Positions 58,713 through 64,000 of a stretch of DNA of 64,000 nt are shown here, piece after piece. Each line of letters opens with the position of its first letter. The first letter of the stretch is position 1. The position numbers and the translations under genes are program-made. Under the pieces are notes generated by a model. It did no database searches and was not told where the DNA came from. It worked only from the letters and a program-made list of their open reading frames with translations. Source of the DNA: Terrimonas rubra (lineage in GTDB: Bacteria > Bacteroidota > Bacteroidia > Chitinophagales > Chitinophagaceae); contig NZ_JBHUOZ010000003.1 of the NCBI RefSeq assembly GCF_042686025.1, positions 1,860,001 through 1,924,000 on the forward strand, read 5' to 3'.

Positions 58713-58728
58713 TTTACCCTTAATTTTG
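58698..58728 (+). promoter_or_regulatory. Promoter of sucD
   Basis: -33 TTG (58698-58700) and -7 TAATTTTG (58721-58728) with a 20-base spacer, a near-ideal Bacteroidota promoter, 31 bases before ATG 58760. Confidence 0.7.
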
Positions 58729-58759
58729 CACCACTTTTTCACCCAAAATACATATCTAC

Positions 58760-59635
58760 ATGAGTGTTCTTGTCAATAAAAATTCAAAAGTTATCGTACA
58801 AGGCTTTACCGGTACCGAAGGTACTTTCCATGCTACTCAAATGATTGAGTACGGCACACAGGTTGTTGGTGGCGTTACCCCCGGTAAAGGTGGTGGAACA
58901 CATTTGGACCGTCCTATTTTTAACACCGTAGCAGATGCTGTTGCAAAAGTTGGTGCCAATGTAAGTATCATTTTTGTACCGCCTGCATTTGCTGCCGATG
59001 CTATTATGGAAGCGGCTGAAGCGGGTATTGAATTAGTGGTTTGTATCACTGAGGGCATTCCTGTTCAGGATATGGTAAAAGTTAAAAATTATTTACAGGG
59101 TAAAACAACCCGTTTAATAGGCCCTAACTGCCCTGGCGTTATTACTGCCGGTGAGTGTAAAGTGGGTATCATGCCGGGCTTTGTATTTAAACAGGGCCGT
59201 ATCGGTATTGTATCAAAATCAGGTACACTTACTTACGAAGCAGCCGACCAGGTAGCCAAAGCCGGTTTAGGTATTTCTACCGCTATTGGTATTGGTGGTG
59301 ACCCTATCATTGGTACTCCTACCAAAGAAGCAGTTGAATTATTAATGAACGATCCTGAAACCGATGCCATCGTAATGATCGGTGAGATCGGTGGTGGTAT
59401 GGAAGCAGAAGCAGCTAACTGGATCAAAGCTGATGGCAACCGTAAGCCGGTTGTAGGCTTTATTGCCGGTCAAACTGCCCCTCCCGGCCGTCGTATGGGT
59501 CATGCCGGTGCGATTGTAGGTGGCGCTGATGACACCGCAGAAGCAAAAATGAAGATCATGAGCGAATGCGGTATTCATGTGGTAAAAAGCCCTGCTGACA
59601 TTGGTAAAAAAATGGCAGAAGTGTTAGGAAAATAA
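58760..59635 (+). CDS. sucD: Succinyl-CoA synthetase (ADP-forming) alpha subunit
   Basis: TCA-cycle enzyme that makes ATP from succinyl-CoA; forms a complex with SucC. 291 residues with the CoA-binding fold (SKVIVQGFTGTEGTFHATQM; GGVTPGKGGGTHL), the ligase motif GPNCPGVITAGECKVGIMPG, and the phosphorylated His in GRRMGHAGAIVGG. sucC is not next to it, which is common in Bacteroidota. Own promoter and terminator. Confidence 0.97.
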   Translation: MSVLVNKNSKVIVQGFTGTEGTFHATQMIEYGTQVVGGVTPGKGGGTHLDRPIFNTVADAVAKVGANVSIIFVPPAFAADAIMEAAEAGIELVVCITEGIPVQDMVKVKNYLQGKTTRLIGPNCPGVITAGECKVGIMPGFVFKQGRIGIVSKSGTLTYEAADQVAKAGLGISTAIGIGGDPIIGTPTKEAVELLMNDPETDAIVMIGEIGGGMEAEAANWIKADGNRKPVVGFIAGQTAPPGRRMGHAGAIVGGADDTAEAKMKIMSECGIHVVKSPADIGKKMAEVLGK

Positions 59636-59645
59636 ATTAAAAAGA

Positions 59646-59672
59646 AACCCCTCAAACGAGGGGTTCTTTTTT
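59646..59672 (+). terminator. Intrinsic terminator of sucD
   Basis: Stem AACCCCTC/GAGGGGTT, AAAC loop, followed by CTTTTTT, 11 bases after the stop. Confidence 0.88.
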
Positions 59673-59704
59673 GGCAATACTGCCAGTTATTTGTGTAATA
59701 CTTA

Positions 59705-61045
59705 TCAGCTTAATTGCAGTCTCCTGCCAATATCCGAGGTAAATTTATTCTCAGGATCATATTTTTGTTTAATGGCCAGCCATTCTGTAAACTGCGGGTA
59801 CATCTGCTGAAACATGGCCGGCTCCAGCATGGCATCTTTACCCAGGTATAAACGGCCACCCGCATCCAGCACTACTTTATCCAGTTTTTCGGTAAAGGCT
59901 TTTAAGCCTTTGGTTACCGGGAAATCAATAGCCAGGGTATAACCGGCAAAAGGAAAGGATAATATCCCCTGCCCCTGCCCCATTTTTTTAAACACGTTCA
60001 GAAAAGGTGTACAACCACTTTTAGCGATCATCTCCATAATGGTCCGCAGGGTTTGCTCACCACCCGCTTCGGGTATAACAAACTGGTATTGTATAAACCC
60101 CCTTTTACCATAACCACGGTTCCAGTGATGAATAGCATCCAAAGGGAAGAAGAATTTTTCGTAATGGATAAACTCTTTGGGAGAGTTTTGTACAAAACCA
60201 ATGACCTTGTTTAGTATCCGGACCGTAAAATTGTTCAACACAAAACCCGGCAAAAAGAACGGCACCTGTAGAACCGATTTTTTATGCAGCTGTAAAGGCT
60301 TTTGCTGCAAAGCCGGCGGCAGTTCGGCCAGGCTGGCGGCATTGCCCACCGTAAGTACACCACGACCTAATTGATCCCCTTTTGCCAGTGAATCTATCCA
60401 GGCAACGGAATAGTTGTAATGCGCATATTTTTCCAAAGCGGCCAGCATCTCATCCAGGTTTTTCACCTTTACCGATTGCTGCCGGAAATAAGTGGTCTCA
60501 ATTTTACGTAACTGTAAAGTAGCAGTAAGTATAACCCCCAGTAAACCCAGGCCGCCAAAGTTGGCAATAAACAGGTCAGCATTTTCTGTACGTGATGCGG
60601 TCACAATTTCCCCGTTAGCCAGCAATATGGTGAAGGATAGTACACAGTTCATGAAAGAGCCGTCCACATGATGCGCTTTACCATGAATATCGTTTGCTAT
60701 GGCCCCGCCAATAGTTACAAATTTTGTCCCCGGGCAGATCATCGGCAACCAGCCCTGGGGTGCGAACACCGTGATAATTTCCTCCAGGCTTACACCGGCC
60801 TCACATTGTAAAATACCCTGCTGTGCATCCCAATGTAAAAAGCGGTTCATTTTAGTAGCAATGCCTACCACATGGTTTTTATTGGTAGCCTGGTCGGCAT
60901 AACTGCGGCCTAAACCCCTTGCAATAAAATTACCCTGCTGTACGGCCTGCTGCCACTCTTGTACTTCGGTAGGATGTATAGTGTAAGACGATGAAAACGG
61001 ATAATTCCCCCAGCCTGCTAAAGTTTCTTGTTGCGTTAATGACAT
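59705..61045 (-). CDS. FAD-binding oxidoreductase, DprE1-like
   Basis: 446 residues of the vanillyl-alcohol-oxidase-like FAD fold. FIARGLGRSYADQATN and FVTIGGAIANDIHGKAHHVD match the flavin-binding stretches of decaprenylphosphoryl-ribose oxidase DprE1, and RLYLGKDAML matches the region of its conserved Lys. ATG 61045 (MSLTQQETL) fits the start of the fold. No DprE2-type reductase is adjacent. The actual substrate could be another sugar or polyprenyl-sugar. Confidence 0.85.
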   Translation of the reverse strand: MSLTQQETLAGWGNYPFSSSYTIHPTEVQEWQQAVQQGNFIARGLGRSYADQATNKNHVVGIATKMNRFLHWDAQQGILQCEAGVSLEEIITVFAPQGWLPMICPGTKFVTIGGAIANDIHGKAHHVDGSFMNCVLSFTILLANGEIVTASRTENADLFIANFGGLGLLGVILTATLQLRKIETTYFRQQSVKVKNLDEMLAALEKYAHYNYSVAWIDSLAKGDQLGRGVLTVGNAASLAELPPALQQKPLQLHKKSVLQVPFFLPGFVLNNFTVRILNKVIGFVQNSPKEFIHYEKFFFPLDAIHHWNRGYGKRGFIQYQFVIPEAGGEQTLRTIMEMIAKSGCTPFLNVFKKMGQGQGILSFPFAGYTLAIDFPVTKGLKAFTEKLDKVVLDAGGRLYLGKDAMLEPAMFQQMYPQFTEWLAIKQKYDPENKFTSDIGRRLQLS

Positions 61046-61119
61046 GATGGTTTGAAGGAAAGGTTGATTAGGGTTACAATAATGGAGCACAAAGTTAAGC
61101 GAATATCGCTATGGGTGTT

Positions 61120-61190
61120 AGTGTAATGAGGAATTATGCGTTATGAATTATGAATGAGGAATTATGAATGAGGAGCGAGGAATAGGTTTA
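61120..61190. repeat. Degenerate short-period repeat (GAATTATGAATGAG type)
   Basis: GAGGAATTATGCGTTATGAA, TTATGAATGAG, GAATTATGAATGAGGAGCGA units between the DprE1-like gene and tRNA-Gln; same style as 51670-51730. Confidence 0.65.
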
Positions 61191-61197
61191 AACTGCC

Positions 61198-61235
61198 GAT
61201 CAGTGTTGCTGCAGCCGAAGTGTGCGACGCAACCA
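61198..61235 (-). repeat. Dispersed GCGTCGC repeat family, left-type copy, reversed
   Basis: Reading the minus strand: TGGTTGCGTCGCACACTT (61235-61218), then CGGCTGCAG. The first 18 bases are identical to the copies at 26411 and 55230; beyond that it diverges. Confidence 0.72.
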
Positions 61236-61270
61236 CAGCCCCATCAGGGTAATGCAGCTGGTAACCAAAA

Positions 61271-61307
61271 CAAAAAAGAGGTGTCAGAAAATCTGCACCT
61301 CTTTTTG
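61271..61307 (-). terminator. Terminator of tRNA-Gln
   Basis: Stem AAAAAGAGGTG/CACCTCTTTTT with an inner CAGA/TCTG extension, immediately downstream of the tRNA 3' end on the minus strand. Confidence 0.87.
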
Positions 61308-61378
61308 TTGACCCATAAGGATTCGAACCTTAAATGACTGAACCAAAATCAGTAGTGTTACCATTACACCATGGGTCA
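61308..61378 (-). tRNA. tRNA-Gln (anticodon TTG)
   Basis: Acceptor stem TGACCCA/TGGGTCA, D-loop GGTGTAATGGTAACAC, anticodon arm ACTGA-TTTTGGT-TCAGT with anticodon TTG, and T-arm AAGGTTCGAATCCTT on the minus strand. No encoded CCA end is seen (…TCAAC). Confidence 0.96.
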
Positions 61379-61507
61379 ATCCGTAACCAATTTTTCAATT
61401 GGAGTGCAAAAATAGGGGAAGCATCAATTCCTGCCAAAGGATTTTATAAATATTTATAAAAAAACTTCATCTTTTTTTGCATGGTGACCGGCTAAAGCGG
61501 GTTGATA

Positions 61508-64000
61508 TTAAGCAGGTTGCGCAACAATGGGGCCCTCCTGCTCTTCCCTGTCTTTCAACTGTTTTATTTTGTCCAGGGCACCTGCTACCACATCACACAT
61601 GATGGTATATAAAGCGCCCTGTTTGGGATTAGCATAAATATATTCCAGTGCCTCGTTTTCATTGGCAATAGTGATAACGGGCAGGTTTGGATTTACTTTT
61701 TCAATCCCTTCTTTCAGCAAACCGATGATCTCATCGGCAGTACGCCCCCTCAGGTTTTTATCACAACGGATAATGATCTCGTTAAAGTATTGTGCGGATA
61801 TCTCGCCCAGTTCCCGGATATCTTCATCACGCCTGTCGCCTGTTCCGCTGATCACCCCAACATAGTGCGGGTAATCCAGTTTGTTGACAAACTCACACAA
61901 TAATTTCAGACCATGCGGGTTATGGGCAAAGTCCGCCAGGATGGTATAGTTTTTAAAATGGAAAAAGTTGAGCCTACCTGGTGTAAGCGTTGAAGAAGGA
62001 ATAAAGGAGATCAACGCCGAGCGGATATCCTCAATGGTAATATCACGGTACAAGTAGGATGACAGTACTGCCGGCAAACAGTTGGCAATATTATGCACCG
62101 CTTTACCTTCATAGGTAAGCGGGATATCTTTTACCGGTAATACCCTTATTTTCCAGGTACCTTTCATAATGGTGATATACCCGTTCTCAAAAACCGTGGC
62201 CAGCCCACCCTTTGCGCAATGTTTTTTAATGCGGGGGTTATTTTCATCCATACTGAACAGGGCAATATTACATTTCAACCCCTCTTTCATGGCATACACC
62301 AGGTCATCATCGGCATTTAATACGGCATAACCATGTGGGAATACCGTTTCAGGTACCACCGCTTTTACCTTGGCCATTTGCTCGAGTGTATTGATGCCTC
62401 CCAGGCCCATATGATCGGCTGCTACATTGGTTACTACGGCTACATCACAGTTTTGAAAAGCCAGGCCGGATTTTAATAAACCGCCGCGGGCACATTCCAA
62501 TACGGCAAAATCAACGGTAGGATCTTTTAATACAAAGGTTGATGAAACAGGGCCGGTACAGTCGCCTTTCATCATCAGTTGGTTTTGAATGTATACGCCA
62601 TCGCTGGTAGTATACCCTACTTTTTTATTAGCGCTCTTGGCTATATGCGCAATTAAACGGGTAGTGGTGGTTTTACCATTGGTACCTGTAACGGCAATAA
62701 TGGGTATACGCCCGGCACTGCCGCGTGGGAATAACATATCCACCACAGGCTCGGCAACGTTGCGTGGTAAACCAACAGCCGGCTCAATATGCATACGGAA
62801 GCCGGGCGCCGCATTTACTTCCAGGATAGCGCCACCATTTTCCGCAACAGGTGTACGCAGGTCTTTGGCCATGATATCAATACCACAAATGTCCAGGCCA
62901 ATGATCTTGGCGATACGTTCGCACATGAAGATATTAGCCGGGTGTACTTCATCCGTAACATCGGTGGAAGTTCCGCCGGTTGATAAGTTAGCGGTAGGTT
63001 TTAATAATACCAGTTCATCTTTTGCAGGAACAGTGTCTAAAGTGTAGTTTTTTTCATCCAGCATTTTCTGTGTAAACTGGTCAATAGTGATCTGGGTCAG
63101 CACTTTTTCATGACCAAAACCACGGCGCGGATCTTTATTGGTTTCGTCGATCAGCCATTGTATGGTATGCTCACCATCTCCGGTTACGGCAGCCGGTGTA
63201 CGTAAAGCAGCGCAGACAAATTTGTAGTTAATGACCAGGCAGCGGAAATCGTACCCCGTAATAAACTTTTCTACAATCACACTACGGCCATATTGTTTAG
63301 CGGCTTCCAGCGCTTTGGTGGCCTGTTCCCAGGTGGTGATATTGGTAGTATTACCTTTACCATGATTGCCATCTATTGGTTTTATTACTAACGGATAACC
63401 ATATTTTTCAACGGCTTCCTGTAAGCCGGCTTCAGTACGGATAACAGTACCCCGGGGTACCGGTATTTCGGCCGCTTCCAGCAATGATTTTGTTTCTTCT
63501 TTATCGCAGGCAATATCTACTGCTATATTACCCGTGGTGGAGGCAATGGTAGCACGGATGCGTTTCTGGTTAACGCCATACCCTAACTGCACCAGGCTTT
63601 GTTTGTTTAAACGGATATAAGGAATGCCGCGTTTTGCCGCTTCTTCCACAATACAACCGGTAGAGGGGCCTAAGCGTGTATCTTCTCTGATCTCCCGCAT
63701 TTCCTGGATATCGGCTTCCAGGTCATAAGCTTCACCCGCAATTAATGCTTCGGCAATGCGGAAGGCGGCTTTAGCCGCATAATAACCGGCATCTTCTTCC
63801 ATATAATCAAATACCACATGATAAATGCCTTCCTTTTCACCGGTGCTGCGGGTACGGCCAAAGCCGCAGTTCATGCCTGCCAGCGATTGGATCTCCAGGG
63901 CTATATGTTCGATCACATGTCCCATCCAGGTACCTTCATCCACACGGCTGAAGAACCCTCCCGGCACGCCTTCGCTGCAGCGATGTTCATATAAAGTGGG
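61508..64000 (-). CDS. cphA: Cyanophycin synthetase (partial, 5' end outside window)
   Basis: Polymerises Asp and Arg into cyanophycin with ATP. The frame is open to the right edge, so the N-terminal part is missing; the first residues seen (PTLYEHRCSEG, then VPGGFFSRVDEGTWMGHVIE) match the end of the CphA N domain, and an in-frame GTG at 63967 is not the true start. Seen: an ATP-grasp domain (YPLVIKPIDGNHGKGNTTNI; ENGGAILEVNAAPGFRMHIE) and the Mur-ligase-like part (IAVTGTNGKTTTTRLIAHIA; LECARGGLLKSGLAF; ADFAHNPHGLKLL). Together with cphB (55417) it implies a working cyanophycin storage pathway. Nothing upstream is visible. Confidence 0.96.
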   Translation of the reverse strand, partial: PTLYEHRCSEGVPGGFFSRVDEGTWMGHVIEHIALEIQSLAGMNCGFGRTRSTGEKEGIYHVVFDYMEEDAGYYAAKAAFRIAEALIAGEAYDLEADIQEMREIREDTRLGPSTGCIVEEAAKRGIPYIRLNKQSLVQLGYGVNQKRIRATIASTTGNIAVDIACDKEETKSLLEAAEIPVPRGTVIRTEAGLQEAVEKYGYPLVIKPIDGNHGKGNTTNITTWEQATKALEAAKQYGRSVIVEKFITGYDFRCLVINYKFVCAALRTPAAVTGDGEHTIQWLIDETNKDPRRGFGHEKVLTQITIDQFTQKMLDEKNYTLDTVPAKDELVLLKPTANLSTGGTSTDVTDEVHPANIFMCERIAKIIGLDICGIDIMAKDLRTPVAENGGAILEVNAAPGFRMHIEPAVGLPRNVAEPVVDMLFPRGSAGRIPIIAVTGTNGKTTTTRLIAHIAKSANKKVGYTTSDGVYIQNQLMMKGDCTGPVSSTFVLKDPTVDFAVLECARGGLLKSGLAFQNCDVAVVTNVAADHMGLGGINTLEQMAKVKAVVPETVFPHGYAVLNADDDLVYAMKEGLKCNIALFSMDENNPRIKKHCAKGGLATVFENGYITIMKGTWKIRVLPVKDIPLTYEGKAVHNIANCLPAVLSSYLYRDITIEDIRSALISFIPSSTLTPGRLNFFHFKNYTILADFAHNPHGLKLLCEFVNKLDYPHYVGVISGTGDRRDEDIRELGEISAQYFNEIIIRCDKNLRGRTADEIIGLLKEGIEKVNPNLPVITIANENEALEYIYANPKQGALYTIMCDVVAGALDKIKQLKDREEQEGPIVAQPA

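Noticed and set aside
1..64000. Insertion sequences, prophage genes, rRNA genes
   Set aside because: No transposase, phage structural gene or rRNA sequence was recognised on either strand.

Overview
This window looks like a chromosomal segment of a member of the Bacteroidota, most likely a Chitinophagaceae-type bacterium. The evidence is the content and signals seen directly: two SusC/RagA receptors with a SusD partner, a FecR/ECF sigma pair, a type IX secretion sorting domain, a stand-alone sucD, and repeated promoters with the Bacteroidota -7 element TAnnTTTG in place of sigma70 boxes. The species cannot be named from the sequence alone.

Layout. 1-5.2 kb (minus): ECF sigma factor, FecR anti-sigma factor and a SusC receptor with an STN signalling domain, cut by the left window edge. 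5.7-12.6 kb: a SusC/SusD/phosphodiesterase uptake unit read leftward, diverging from a TetR regulator; two copies of a 16-bp operator-like palindrome lie in the shared promoter region. 12.6-22.2 kb (minus): small membrane protein, ku-ligD end-joining operon, a large T9SS-exported Ig/TIG protein, a stress-type SDR and a TlpA-like thioredoxin whose -33 element sits inside a 13-bp-arm inverted repeat. 22.5-30.9 kb: ppk1-ppx polyphosphate operon, panB, solitary kduI, a methyltransferase, a TonB-dependent receptor. 31-40.5 kb: SRPBCC protein, four small envelope or unknown genes, an HD phosphohydrolase without a normal start codon, phoH with a structured leader, NlpC/P60 peptidase, a second ECF sigma factor with a small membrane partner, guanine-type deaminase and a MurC-like ligase.

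40.7-50.6 kb is the most unusual part: about 18 small, tightly packed, same-strand genes, AT-richer by eye than their surroundings. They include an Imm11/DUF1629 protein, an Imm74-like protein, a SUFU-domain protein, a glyoxalase-fold protein, an Xre/MbcA/ParS-like C-terminal domain, a leucine-rich repeat protein, lipoproteins and several unknowns. No toxin, Rhs, VgrG, PAAR or secretion gene is next to them. I read it as an orphan immunity array against toxins of competitors, similar in idea to the acquired interbacterial defence clusters of Bacteroidales.

50.7-64 kb: CPBP-family membrane protein, RNase P RNA, M16 peptidase, cyanophycinase, ABC-F protein, sucD, a DprE1-like FAD oxidase, tRNA-Gln and cyanophycin synthetase (cut by the right edge). 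CphA and CphB together imply storage and mobilisation of cyanophycin; ppk1-ppx imply polyphosphate turnover.

Intergenic regions carry two further layers: a dispersed GCGTCGC-containing repeat family (four places) and many degenerate short-period repeats. No IS element, CRISPR array, prophage or rRNA was seen.
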